64,000 nt of DNA from Onchocerca lupi. Lineage: Eukaryota; Nematoda; Chromadorea; Rhabditida; Onchocercidae. Location: NCBI GenBank assembly GCA_028564675.1, contig JAOVVO010000117.1, positions 62,001 through 126,000 of the forward strand, in the 5' to 3' direction. Below the pieces are notes generated by a model, which saw only the letters and a program-made list of their open reading frames with translations, did not search any database and had not been told where the DNA came from. Shown here piece after piece: positions 1-12,946 of the stretch. Made by a program: the position numbers and the translations under genes. Numbering within the stretch: the stretch's first letter is position 1; each line of letters starts with the position of its first letter.

Positions 1-255
1 GCTAAATTGTTCTAAAAAGTCAGATTTAATAATGAAACCTTGGTATGTTCATTTGCATGTGCATTACTGGTCCCCGCAGATTTTGTATATAGTGTAATCT
101 TAGTCTGATTCAACACTTGAGACAAGGATTTGCGGTGATATAAAAGGGAATTTTTACAAGCCAAAGCGTCTGCCTGTTCATCTGATTGACTGTTCCCATT
201 CAAATCTGCAATTTTTTTGCTGTAACTGCAAGAGCCAATCCATGTCAACAGTGAT

Positions 256-3200
256 CTATTTGAAAGGAGAGGAATTAAATATTTTATGAATCTGCGGAGA
301 AAATGAGGACGAGAACGACCATTAAGAATACAACTCCATGACAGAAACAACAGAATGAAAAATCAACTACCCGAGTCAAGGAAATCACGCCCAAATGTGA
401 CAGCGTTTCATCTCAGTAGGATATTGAAAGACTTGACAGTTTTCGTAATTTAAGAATTATGAAAGAAAGATCTCGATGCTTACTTCCTTTATCGATGATT
501 TTTGAAGCAGCCTTTAATAACGGATTTGTTTTCTTCAATAAAGTACTTTCACCATGCAATTCAGCTTTCTGGAAAGTAGTAGAAGTAGATTAGACAGTAT
601 TAAGCCAAAAACGATAATAAACCTCGCAAACAAAACCTACCAGTTAATTTAGCTCCGATTTCTTCATATGATTTCTGTGATGTGAAGAACGTAGCCAACC
701 AATATTCGAGTCAAATTGAAAAATAAATAAGTAGCTGAATAAATGATTACTTTTGTTTCTATTTTCCATTTCGATATTTCCCGACGTCTTTTACACATTT
801 CGTCGTCATCAACTTCAATATTTTCTGCATCAATAGCAACATCATCCATTTCTTCATTTGCATTTTCATTTTCTGTTACACGTAATTTGAAGCGGAAAGT
901 GCGATCTGTTTCTTCTGTGAGATCACCATCAATAAGAAGTTGATCTTTCCAATATAATAGCTTTCTATCTTCTTCATCCTGAATTTAGATAACTCCTTGA
1001 TTTCAATTTATTGACATCAAGATTATTCTGAGATCAATATTTAATAAAATCACGTTTATAAAAAGCAGAAAATTTCCAATTGAATTCTAGAGTTAATTCA
1101 AAAATAGAACGATAGCATGAAAAAGAATCTTGCTTGCTGCTGCTTTAACCATTGCTTATGAAGTTGTTCTCTGATCGTTTCATCGTCTGGAAGCTCATCA
1201 TTATCCCCTTCCTCAGCTTCATAAACATTCAGCTGATCCTCATCATCATTTTCATCACTTCCAACATCATCGCCAGACAATGAAGCTTCTTCATCAATAT
1301 ATTCGGATCTGAAATGGATTTGCTATGCACTCTATCTAGAATTAATCCCTCATATACAAGAAATGTAGAATATGAAAAAAATATAAACTTCAAAATCAAC
1401 TTCTTCGCTTTTTGTGCTCTTTCCAGTTTACGAAATATTTCTAATTCATCATCACTGGAATCTGCTTCCTCCACTCCTTCAACCTGCTGGTTCTAAAAAT
1501 GCCTTGTTTATATATTCTTGAGTAAATCAGCTTATAAAATGATAATTTTTGGTAAATTAGCTCTTGAAGTAATGATTGGGATCAAAATTTGCTGATCAAA
1601 AATACTATATATTCTGGCATTTTTGACCTGCAAATTGAATAAGCCTGAAATGGGCTGACTGTGCTAATCATATGAAGAAATATATCTGTAAGATAATGTT
1701 GCTCTAATTCAAAATCTAGAGAACGAAAAAATGTAACCTCATCATTTACTTCATCAATCGGCTCAATCACATTGCTCCTACGATCATCATCCTCATCACT
1801 GAATAAAAAACTGTGCTGCTTATTAACATTGAATTCATCACTTTCGTTTAGCAGTGCATTAACATCATCGATGCTATTTGTTTTCTTTTGGTTTGAGATA
1901 CTGCTAGTTTCAATGTCGTTCCTGTCGTCTGCTTCTAGATTACGAACATTTTTTATTGATTTTAGAGCATCTCTGTCTTCGTTATCTTCATCGCTATCAT
2001 CAGGTGTGAACACCAAGCGACGCTTTCTAGGCTTCCTATGTCGCCTTATTAGTTCATCCTCATCTTCGTCATCTCTGTCGTCGTCATCACTGCTATCTAT
2101 TGGAACCCTGAATCGTATGAATTTACAACTCCTTTCAAATTTATATTTAAAAGAATAACACAAAAATTATTTCCATCCGTTTAGCACGATCTGAAGTACC
2201 TAACCAACTAATTAGTTTCTAATTACCATCAGAGATATTAGAACGAATATTTTTTTAAAATTACAACCCTTCCCGTATATTTCAAATCATACTAAAGCAT
2301 ACACTATAATTTCCATGAGCACTGACTACCAGAAAATCATCGTTTTAAAGGCCTCAAAAAATGAGCAACCACAAGAAAGCTTTCTGAAATTCTGATTATC
2401 ATAAAGTTGGGTCTCCCTGCTCCTTCCCCCTTTTCGCTCCCAAAGGATAGAATCGTGATCAAATTATTTTCACTGCATTATAAAGATCATCTAATTAAAA
2501 TGCCATACCGAATTTAAATTCAAATTAAATCGCAAATAAAACTTCTTAGCTAACTTATTGTGCTCATCAGGTTTGTTATCTTCAGGATAGTCGAAAATAC
2601 CGGAACAATTTGCCGCAACATCATCCAGCAGTCGATCTATTAGACTTGTTGAACTTCTATTATCTTCTTCCGAATCTACTATTTGAATTAGTTCTATATC
2701 TATATTACAAAAAAAAAATGAGTTTCCCAGACCCTCTACAAAACTTTGAATTATGACGTTTCGAGGTCATGTATTACTAGATTAGTAATCACGAATTCGC
2801 ATTATGCTGTGTCTGAGAAATTAATGAGCCGGAGATTCAAACTTCCACATAAGTAAATTTATAACTTAAATTACAATAAATTGTCAAATTATTAATAAAG
2901 AGTGCAACAACCTGTTTTTTCATCCGACAAATCAGATGAGGTTGCTTCATTGTCTGATAAATAACAACTGAAAACAAATAATTTCAACTTAAAGATGCAT
3001 AAATTTTTTTTTAAAATAATTTAAAGGTAACCGATCTGATACTGCGTTTCTATTTATGATGTGATGGATATCTTGCTCGCTATTATGCTGAGTGTAGCAA
3101 AAATAAGAAAAAGAAATCTCTCAGTATCCCGGAAAGTAAATCATAGCGCGCCAAAGAGTAAAATGAAATCTAGTAGCTACATGATTTATCACGAAGGATA

Positions 3201-5789
3201 CCTGAAGTAACTTTGATGATGATAATTATGTGAAATTCGAAAAATCAGTATTAAAAAATTCATTTTTAAGAATAGTCATAAATTCTCGTCTCGACAGAGC
3301 AGAGGAAGAATTGGAAATCTCAAAGCATTGTAAAGACTTTCTACTAATATTAATATATTAGAGAGAATTTTTTTCCCTACAACATTTTATTATTAGTGGA
3401 AACTTGACAAACCTTTCATGATCTTTATGTTCCATCAGACTTTCATAAGTTTTTGTTCCCGTCTGCAACCAGTCTTTCCGTAAATCTTCGTCGAATATGT
3501 CTTCCTGAAAGTTGCATTGAACAGGAAATCCCACTAAGCCAAAAAATGGATTATTACCACAGAACCTAAATGACTATATTTTATGACAATTCTAATAAGA
3601 GACTGCAATCTATTTTACATCTTCTTCAGAAAAACCGACATCTTGCAAGTTACGGAACGTCACCTTATTCATTGAATTATAAGCAGCACGAACTTTCTTA
3701 TATACTTTATAGCCACGCTGAATTGACTTCGCTAATCTAACATAGAATTATTCGTATCGAAACCCCTTTTAGTATTTTTATATACCTAATAATATAAACA
3801 AGAGTTGTTAGTTAGTTAACTTTTTAATATTAAGTTAATGAGCAGTATTTAAATATACAAAGTTTTAAATTCTGTAGCCAAAGTGACACAAGAATCAATA
3901 CTGCTCTTAATAAGTTTTTAGATGATCACTACTTTATTGCATATGGTATGGAATTGGAAAAAAATCTCCTATCTGTTTTTAACTTTACCAATTTTCTTTC
4001 ATTCACCTTATGTAAGGGATATCTGTGAAATTATAATGGTTTTGTATTGTAAATTTGCAATACTGTCACTGATAATATAAATAGATTTAAAAAAATAATA
4101 GATATGAAGGACAGTTTGATTTCAGTATATAAAAATTCTGGTTATTTCAATAACATTACGTCTCTGTTAAAAATTTTAATACAAGAATAAAAAAACCTTT
4201 GAAACGAATTTATCATCATTATCTTCAGCTACAACCTCATTTACCCCCTCGTTTAAAAAGATACTTCCATTTTTCTCTGCAACTTCCTTTTCAATTTCAT
4301 TATTTCTATCTTCAATACTTCTTTTTTTTTTTTTCATTTACTTCATTTTCCTGAATGAATGTCTCTCTATCATCATCATTCGATTCATTTGCTTCGTGTC
4401 TCATCAAATCGTATTTGGGCTTTACATCTTTCTCTTTCACGACTGCATTGCTTTCTAGCGATTTTTCTCCAAAATCACATTCCAATGCTTTGCTTTCTTC
4501 ATCATTCATAAGTCTATATATATCCTAAACAATATCATGTAAGGATTAAAGAATAATTTATAGAATAACCAATACTCACTGTTATTATCATATTATAAGA
4601 ACATACATTTGTCTATTCCCGATATTACTGTTTTTAAAAAATGATGCTATGAACAAAAAAATCAAGAAAGAACTATAAATAATCACAGACAATTTCTGCC
4701 GATCCCGATTCATCGTCCACAATGCCGTTATCTGCATCATACATCGCTTTACGTTTCTGCTGGTCACGTCGACGCATTTCTGCCAAGCGCTTCCTCAAAC
4801 ATTTCTGTACATCTGTACGTGTAACACCTGCAACATAAAATGTAAAATTTTTGAAAATTAACATTGAAACATGAATTAAATGGATTTCCTCTGTTAATCA
4901 TCGTGAAAGTTAAGAACAATGATTTCCAATGGAATTAGTGAACTGACAACTTACGGTGTGATATTTGACAGTTTTCGGGCTCTTTTCTTCTGAAAAAAGA
5001 AATTGGTAATTATCAAAAAATCGGAACTTTTAAAATAGTTTGTTTGCAAAGTAACTGCCAAAATATACCGGTTCGGTTTGAATCTCTGCGCAAACCATTC
5101 ATCGTCAGAATTCGACTTTTCCTAAACACATTTCATATTAGATCTCAAATTTCAATTTTTCAACATTCAGATCTTCCAACCACTGAATTCCATGCGAATT
5201 TTCAAACTTCTTAAATCGAATTTTATCTTGTTCTTTTTATTAGTCAGTTTCATATTTTTCCTTTACGTTATATTAAAGCAATCTAAGTCTATTCCTAAAA
5301 AAAAAAATTATCAGATATATTCGAAATATGAAAGTAAAACTTCTTCATCTTCACTTTTTTTTTGCGTTAATAGTGTTTTCTGGCATGAATGGCTATAAAA
5401 ATAGTAATCAAATCAATAAAACCGCCAAATGACTAGCCTAATTACTACTAGTAAATAAAAACTTTTTATATGTTAAATAAACGAAGACCCATAAATTCGA
5501 AAACAAAACAAACTCCATTAATGCTCAAATCAATCGAATTTCTACGTGTTAATTTCGGCTGACATTTGAAATTTTCTGGAGAAAAGCCGTTGAAAACTCG
5601 GCGTTGTGTTGGTAATTTTGGGCTTAATATGTTCTCATTATTTTGTAACGATGGCGTATTTTCCTTTGATCCACTGCTATTCGATGACGATTCATCTGGA
5701 TAACGGCGACTGAACAGCGATCCGCTATTACTGTTACTATCGGTATCTGAAGGTGTCTTCGACGGAGTCAAATGACCATCGTTCAACAT
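256..5789 (-). CDS. clsp-1: Claspin-like replication checkpoint adaptor
   Basis: Claspin travels with the replication fork and presents Chk1 to ATR. The call rests on a central acidic block: the exon at 1308-1134 reads SEYIDEEASLSGDDVGSDE, and the next exon (978-751) reads LLYWKDQLLIDGDL and then CKRRREISKWK. Claspin has the same order (DEEAELSG-DVGS, then YLADGDL, then a KWRKER-type segment). Other exon pieces, in coding order: 5789-5514 (start; Ser/Pro-rich), 5121-5069, 4989-4955, 4827-4691, 4524-4197, about 3735-3570, 3504-3422, about 2959-2908, about 2690-2512, about 2120-1741 (very acidic with a basic RKPRKRR patch), 1492-1401 and 568-484. The 3' end is unresolved; the TAG at 256-258 is one candidate. 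Some junction phases do not close, and a 13-A run shifts frame in the 4524-4197 exon. The N-terminal third is not recognisably claspin on its own. It is divergent from eft-2. Confidence 0.72.
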
Positions 5790-7232
5790 TACCGATATAC
5801 CAAATATATCTCAAACAAATCATGCATAATAGCTATTTGTATTATTTATAATCCTCAGCAAATCACGCATCAAACAAATCATTTTTTTTTCTTTTACTTC
5901 AAAAACTCTAAATTTCGAAATTAACTGCAAATTTCAAAAAGAAAAATTTGACATTCATTTTCTTATTATTTCCAGCTAATACTTAATTAATTATAAGCAA
6001 CATTTTCATCATCAAATAATGGATCAATGATATGCTTAAATTAATGTTATTACATTTATCAGAGATCTCACATGCCTTTGATCATATAAACACGTATACT
6101 ATCGGAAAATTCCGAAAGATGATTTAATTGCTCAAGTTTGAGGCCAAGAAAAGCAACAATAATTTCGAATGAACGATTAAAACGATAAATATGTTTATTA
6201 ACAAAGAGCAAGCATGTTTCTTACCAGAATGACAAACAATGTTTGCCCCAAAATGCTCCAATTAACAAGTAAACGAAGCGACATCATGAGGCGACAAATT
6301 GGGGATCAGGAAAGAAGAAGGAGTCTCGAAAGGATAGATAAGGTTCGGATTTTATAAAAAAAGTACTTTTTTTCAAGAAAACCTTCTTGAACAATTTTCG
6401 ACAGGTACAGTTTTCTACGAACTCTCTACAACAGTTCGATTCAATTAGTGCTTCAACAGCAACAATTCGACAAATCCAATCAACAATTCACCAGAAGGCC
6501 ATTGTTAGTATCCTTTATATTTTTTCATATATTATCCATTTTCATTGTTTACTATTGTGAAGTGCAATATTTCTAATATTGTAAAAATCCAATAAAGACT
6601 ATTGTTGCCCTAGTGGAGTCACATCATCAAGATGATCTCCAGTCCAAATTACATATCAGTCAAATTTTTTCCCCAACATATGATCTAAATCCAAAATTAT
6701 ATATTTTTGACATAAATTATACGCCAAAAACACGACTCATCATATAATCAATATAACACATCCTACCATCAATTGATGAATCAATGACATGTTTACATTC
6801 TCATTATTACATTCATCAAAGTTGTCACATACCTTTAATCATGTATTTATATATTACGTAAGTCTAAAATCACACGTCTTTGACGTGACACACGCCAACG
6901 CGCCTCATAACGCCGCTACCATTATAACATATATACACGATACAAAATTTTAAAAAGCGCTTTTTGCCACTCAAACTTTCCTCTTAAGATCAGAAAAAAT
7001 TTAAAAAGTGGATGAAATATTTCGTTGCAATAGTAGTTTATTTCTCAATACGATTTTACCGTAATCAGAAAATGCCTAAAAATATTTATAGCAAAGGAAA
7101 ATTGTTGAAACAGTGTGACACCTTCGGTTGCTTCGTTTAACGTAAGCAAGTTTGTCTGTTTAGCGCAGTTGTTGTTTGCATCGTTTGCTGTGTTATAGTT
7201 GCTTGTGACAAGACAAAAAGAATCTTCTCAGT
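5790..7232. promoter_or_regulatory. Divergent claspin / eft-2 intergenic region
   Basis: No gene is seen here. The 1.4 kb separates two head-to-head genes, so it must carry the promoters of both. It contains an imperfect direct repeat (see the separate entry) and, at about 6895-6925, the only GC-richer patch. No convincing TATA box or named factor site was identified. Confidence 0.5.
6017..6850. repeat. Imperfect direct repeat, about 80 bp, two copies
   Basis: The copies lie at about 6017-6098 and 6772-6850, in the same orientation and about 755 bp apart. Both run through a tgaatcaatga-like start, a ttattacat-atca core and a cacat-cctttgatcat-like end. They share roughly three quarters of positions by eye. 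Both lie in the shared claspin / eft-2 promoter region. They could be a duplicated regulatory block or remnants of a dispersed repeat. Confidence 0.5.
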
Positions 7233-10200
7233 ATGGTAAGTTTTTCCGTTTCCGGTTTTCCGGATTGTTTATTATTCAAAATAGACTTTTAATTTTACCT
7301 CATGCATTCTCTTTTCCTTATTTATTTCACTTAAATTATGTATTGCTCATCTTAATTAGCTTAATTTTTTGGAATTTTAATATTTCAACTTTCTACTTTT
7401 TTGGTATTTCTACGGTTTTTTATAATCCATTTTTCCTTTCGTTTTAGGCAATCTATTTACAGCTCACTTTAATTTTGGCGTACTTTTTAGTAGACTTTCT
7501 TTTATTTCCGACTCTCTGTTTGTCGGTATCCTTGTTCTTATTCTTCTAGTTTTGGAAATTTTTTGCTTTTTTTTTCAAAGTTGTATGCTGAAAAAGACTG
7601 AGAGTAGGGTTGAATTATGATGCAATACTTCAGAAATTAGGGAGTCTAACTAAATAATGGAATTTTATTTAAATAATTCAATGTAATAATAAACTACTAA
7701 TATTCGGGATGATTCAGGTGAATTTTACGATTGAAGAAATCCGTGGTATAATGGACCACAAAAAAAATATTCGAAATATGTCCGTTATTGCTCACGTTGA
7801 TCATGGTTTGTTATTTTTAATCAAAAGTTGTGTAAAGCAGTGATTTAGGAACAGGTGCCTAGTAAATGTCAATTTGAAATTTGGGTTTAGAGAAATTGAA
7901 GCAAGCTCGATTTTAGATTGAATTTGGATTTACATTTCAAAAAAGTCTCAAAAAAAAAAAACGTTTAACATGGGAAAATATTCCGAAAATTTTTGCCCCA
8001 TTCGTAATTTGGTGCAATTATCAAATTTTCCTTCATGTTTGATGAGGAATTGCAAAATTAAATTGTTAACAACTTGACATATAGATTAATTGGGAGTAGA
8101 TTTTGATATGACAATCGTATTATTTTGAAGGTAAATCAACGCTAACGGATTCTCTTGTGTCGAAAGCGGGTATTATAGCGGGAGCAAAAGCGGGCGAAAC
8201 ACGTTTTACGGATACACGTAAGGATGAGCAGGAACGTTGCATTACGATTAAATCAACGTAAGATTCATGTCGCTTTTTTTCAGTAAATTTTTTGTACTGT
8301 AATTGGTTACATTGTGTTCAATTTAATCTTTGGTTGCAAAGAAATATGTGTATCACTTATTCTGATACTGTCTTATATCGGATAGAAAAATAAAGATAAT
8401 GTAACTCTGAGAATGTTACAGTGCAATTTCCCTTTTCTTCGAATTGGAAGCAAGAGATCTGTCTTTCATCAAAGGCGAGAGTCAAGTGGAAATTAACACT
8501 GTCAATGGCGAGCAGAAGAAGCTTCCTGGTTTTTTGATTAATCTAATCGATTCTCCTGGTCACGTTGATTTTTCTAGTGAAGTAAGTTTTAGATTTTATG
8601 TATGCTTAGGAAACTTTCCATTCATCTTTCCTTTTTCCATTATACAATTTATTCTGTTCATTGCTTCCCGAGAAGTTTTTTTATTATTAAGGATGAAAGA
8701 ATTTGTGATCGAATAATCACCATGAAAAATTGAATTTGATGCTTTGTCATTTATCCTCTTTGCACTTCAGGTAACTGCTGCACTGCGTGTCACAGACGGA
8801 GCTTTGGTTGTTGTCGACTGCGTTTCCGGTAAGTTGCCGATTGTAGGAGCTATTTTTTAATTTAAGTATTTGATTGTGCGTTTCATATTTTTGCTTGGTT
8901 ATACAATTTCTAATATTGCCGAGTATGTTATGCGAAACGCTAAATAAGAGCATGATTTGGTTTCTGGTAGTACTTTGGAACTACCAGATTTTTCTATTAT
9001 GAAACATCTATCATTGTGGTAGTTGCGGAAGTTGATGATTTAGGTAACTTGAATTGTTCGTAAATTTAATTCAAATAAATTTATTCTAATGCTTTGAAAA
9101 ACACCACCTATTATTTCCAATTTTTTGGGATAGAAAGCAGCTCCGCATAATTTGTAAGAGGATACGATGAGATTATCAAAGTAGCTTCATCATTTTCATT
9201 CTGAAATTAATATTCTGGAGTTGGCATTGTTTATGAATCTCATTATGAATTGTTTTTGGTCGAAAGATTCGATTTACTCATCCGCAAAATTGACTGTTTT
9301 TCTAATCGAAACTTTATATAAAGATTCTGAAAAGATAATGTCGCCATATTTATATTTCAGGTGTCTGTGTGCAAACAGAAACAGTCTTACGACAAGCCAT
9401 TGCTGAACGTATCAAGCCTGTTCTATTCATGAACAAGATGGACCGTGCTCTTTTGGAACTGCAGCTTGGTGCTGAAGAGCTATACCAAACATTTCAACGT
9501 ATTGTAGAGAATATTAATGTTATCATTGCTACGTATGGTGATGATGATGGACCAATGGGACCAATCATGGTTGATCCAGCTGTTGGTAACGTTGGCTTTG
9601 GTTCAGGTTTACATGGTTGGGCTTTCACGTTAAAACAGTTCGCTGAAATCTATGCGGAGAAATTTGGTGTTCAGGTATGTGAAGTTTTATTGTTAAACTG
9701 AGCTAACATGTATGATTATTGGGTTATATTCATTAGGGAAATGTGACATTTCCAAATCCTGCAAGCTTATAATCGAAGTTTCAGGTTGAAAAGCTCATGC
9801 GTAATCTTTGGGGTGATCGTTTCTTTAACATGAAGACCAAGAAATGGACATCAACGCAAGACGGTGATTGCAAGCGTGGTTTCGTGCAGTTTGTACTTGA
9901 TCCGATCTTTAAAGTATTTGATGCCGTAATGAATGTCAAAAAAGATGAAACCGCAAAACTGATTGAGAAACTTGGCATCAAGCTTGGCAATGACGAGAAA
10001 GATTTAGAAGGAAAACCACTAATGAAGGTCGCTACTGATTTTTAAAATAAAGCTAAAGTTTAGGCTATAATGATGATGATGTAGGTTACTTTTGGTATCA
10101 TTCAACTCGAGATGATCAGGGATTAAGGCTATGGACCGATTTTATCCTTGAATCATCTTACTTATTATTTGTTGTCGAAAATTATAGAATTTAGAAAATT

Positions 10201-12946
10201 GTAGAAATGTGTATAACTTATGAGATAGTGGCGATCCAATTCAATGATATGGTTTTGAGGCAAATAGTATGATTTTTTTGCAGGTTATGATGCGTAAATG
10301 GTTGCCAGCTGGCGATACAATGCTTCAAATGATTTGTATGCATTTGCCATCACCTGTTACTGCTCAAAAATATCGAATGGAAATGTTATACGAGGGACCA
10401 CATGACGACGAAGCTGCCATTGCGATAAGGAATTGTGACCCGAATGGCCCGTTGATGATGTATGTGTCAAAGATGGTACCTACATCGGATAAAGGACGTT
10501 TCTATGCTTTCGGACGTGTCTTCTCTGGAAAGGTAAATTTATTCCTTCTCCTCTTCTTGTTTTAAAATACAAAGCTAAAAACTGTCTTTTTTTTTAAATA
10601 GTTAAGCTGCCTTATCCCGATTTTAAATTTTTTGAAATCTTTTTCATCTTTTCAACAAATTTTTCGTTTTCTTTGGAATATGCATTAATTATTGCGAATA
10701 AAAGAAACTTATTAGAAGATAAAAGAAACATTTTTCATACTTCAGGTCGCAACCGGAATGAAAGCAAGAATCCAGGGACCTAATTATGTGCCCGGAAAGA
10801 AAGAAGATTTATACGAGAAGACCATTCAGCGTACAATTCTAATGATGGGCCGTTATGTTGAACCAATCGAGGATATTCCATCTGGTAACATAGCTGGTCT
10901 TGTAGGCGTTGACCAGTACCTTGTAAAAGGTGGCACGATAACAACATTCAAAGATGCCCATAATTTACGTGTCATGAAATTTTCGGTATCACCCGTTGTG
11001 CGTGTCGCTGTGGAACCAAAGAATGCTGGAGACTTACCGAAATTGGTAATTATATTAAGCTTCTGAATTTCTAGGCAGCTCTTATTTCTATGTAATCCTT
11101 GTTTTCGTATAAAATTTGCATATCCCATTATGTTCCATTCAGGAAAAATAAAATGCAAGTAATAATCGAATAGACAATAATGATTACCAGTCAGTTTTTT
11201 TTAGCTAATCTTTTTTCCTTAATTGTTATTTTTTTAATTACAGGTTGAAGGTCTAAAACGTTTAGCGAAATCCGATCCTATGGTTCAATGCATATTCGAG
11301 GAATCAGGAGAACATATTATTGCTGGTGCTGGAGAACTTCATTTGGAAATTTGTTTGAAAGATTTAGAAGAGGACCACGCTTGTATCCCAATCAAAAAAT
11401 CTGATCCAGTTGTTTCATATCGTGAGACTGTGACCGAAGAATCAGATCAACTGTGCCTTTCCAAATCGCCTAACAAACATAACCGTTTGTTTGCCAAGGC
11501 TTTGCCAATGCCTGATGGACTCGCAGATGATATTGATAAGGGTGAAATTAATGCCCGTGATGAAATGAAGGTAAAGTGTTTTCAAGATATTGCAAATGTT
11601 AGTCTTTTGGGAGGTGCAATTATTTAAATGGGGGTGGAATACCTCAGATTTTTAATTTCAAAGAATTTCAGGATTAATCTCAAATTTCTTCAGGCACGCG
11701 CTAAAATTTTGGCTGAAAAATACGATTATGATGTCACAGAAGCAAGGAAAATTTGGTGTTTTGGTCCGGATGGTACAGGTGCAAATATTTTAGTCGATGT
11801 CACCAAGGGTGTGCAATATTTAAATGAAATTAAGGACTCCGTTGTTGCTGGTTTTCAGTGGGCTACGAAGGAAGGTGTACTATGTGATGAAAATATGCGG
11901 GGTCAGTTTTTTTTTTTCTCATTTCGGTATATATAATCATCAAATTTTTCGACTTTTCTTGAAGAATTTCAATAATGTTGGATGTTTTAGGTGTTCGCTT
12001 CAATATACATGATGTAACGCTGCACGCCGATGCAATTCATAGGGGTGGTGGTCAAATCATTCCAACAGCTCGTCGTGTTTTCTATGCATCTGTATTAACC
12101 GCTCAACCACGTTTACTTGAACCTGTATATCTCGTAGAGATTCAGTGCCCGGAAAATGCAGTAGGAGGTTGATTATCCTTTAAAAAAATTTTTTTTTTTT
12201 CTTTACATATCCAAAACATCACAATACTCTAGAAGTAAGTTCACAGCGATTGATTTCATTTTATGCGCCAAGATATGGTTTTATTCATAACACTGCAAGG
12301 TCAAAAGGAATTTTTCCTTTTTGATTTATTTCTTTTGCTAATAAATTATTCCGAGCAAAATGTGAGTACTGAAAAGGATTTGAATGTTGAAAAAGCTTCT
12401 CTTACTGATCCTGTTAAAATGTCAATAATCTTAGGTATTTATGGAGTTTTGAATCGGCGTCGTGGCCATGTATTTGAAGAATCACAAGTAGCTGGTACTC
12501 CAATGTTCGTTGTTAAAGCATATTTACCTGTCAATGAGTCTTTCGGTTCGTTTTTTGCAATTCATTTTTTAGTTTTAATTTTTAAAAATTATTGTCGAAA
12601 TTAATCGAAGAGTTCGTTTAGATTGGTTTGGATTTTTGATAGATTATGGCTTTAGAGCAGAAGATGATTGAATGCTTAGTGTCCTTGTTTGTTTAGGCAC
12701 TATCAAAAATTTGATTGTTCCATAAAATGTTCTGTAAGACGTAAAATTTCAGGCTTCACGGCTGATCTCCGTTCCAATACAGGTGGCCAAGCATTTCCAC
12801 AATGTGTTTTTGATCATTGGCAGGTTTTGCAAGGCAATCCGCTAGAACCGAGCACGAAACCAGCTCAGATTGTAGCCGAAATTCGTAAACGTAAAGGTTT
12901 GAAGGAACAAATACCCGGCTTGGATAATTTCTTGGATAAAATGTAA
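7233..12946 (+). CDS. eft-2: Translation elongation factor 2 (eEF2)
   Basis: Cytosolic GTPase that drives ribosomal translocation. The coding exons join in phase: 7233-7235, 7718-7805, 8131-8257, 8422-8581, 8771-8828, 9361-9674, 9785-10027, 10284-10532, 10746-11045, 11244-11570, 11694-11901, 11991-12167, 12435-12545 and 12753-12946, giving about 850 residues, the usual eEF2 length. The protein begins MVNFTIEEIRGIMDHKKNIR. It carries the G1 loop AHVDHGKST, G3 DSPGHVDF and G4 NKMD. The domain IV tip reads DAIHRGGGQIIPTARR, where the His is the diphthamide target. It ends LDNFLDKM, as eEF2 does. Exon 1 codes only the initiator Met (ATG then gtaag). A polyadenylation signal AATAAA follows at 12960. 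The family call is essentially certain, and exon edges are strongly supported by unbroken homology. Confidence 0.98.

Noticed and set aside
5192..5398. Plus-strand 68-residue frame with a strong hydrophobic segment, inside a claspin intron
   Set aside because: It looks like a signal anchor, but no following exon, conserved domain or donor was found. AT-rich introns readily give hydrophobic frames.
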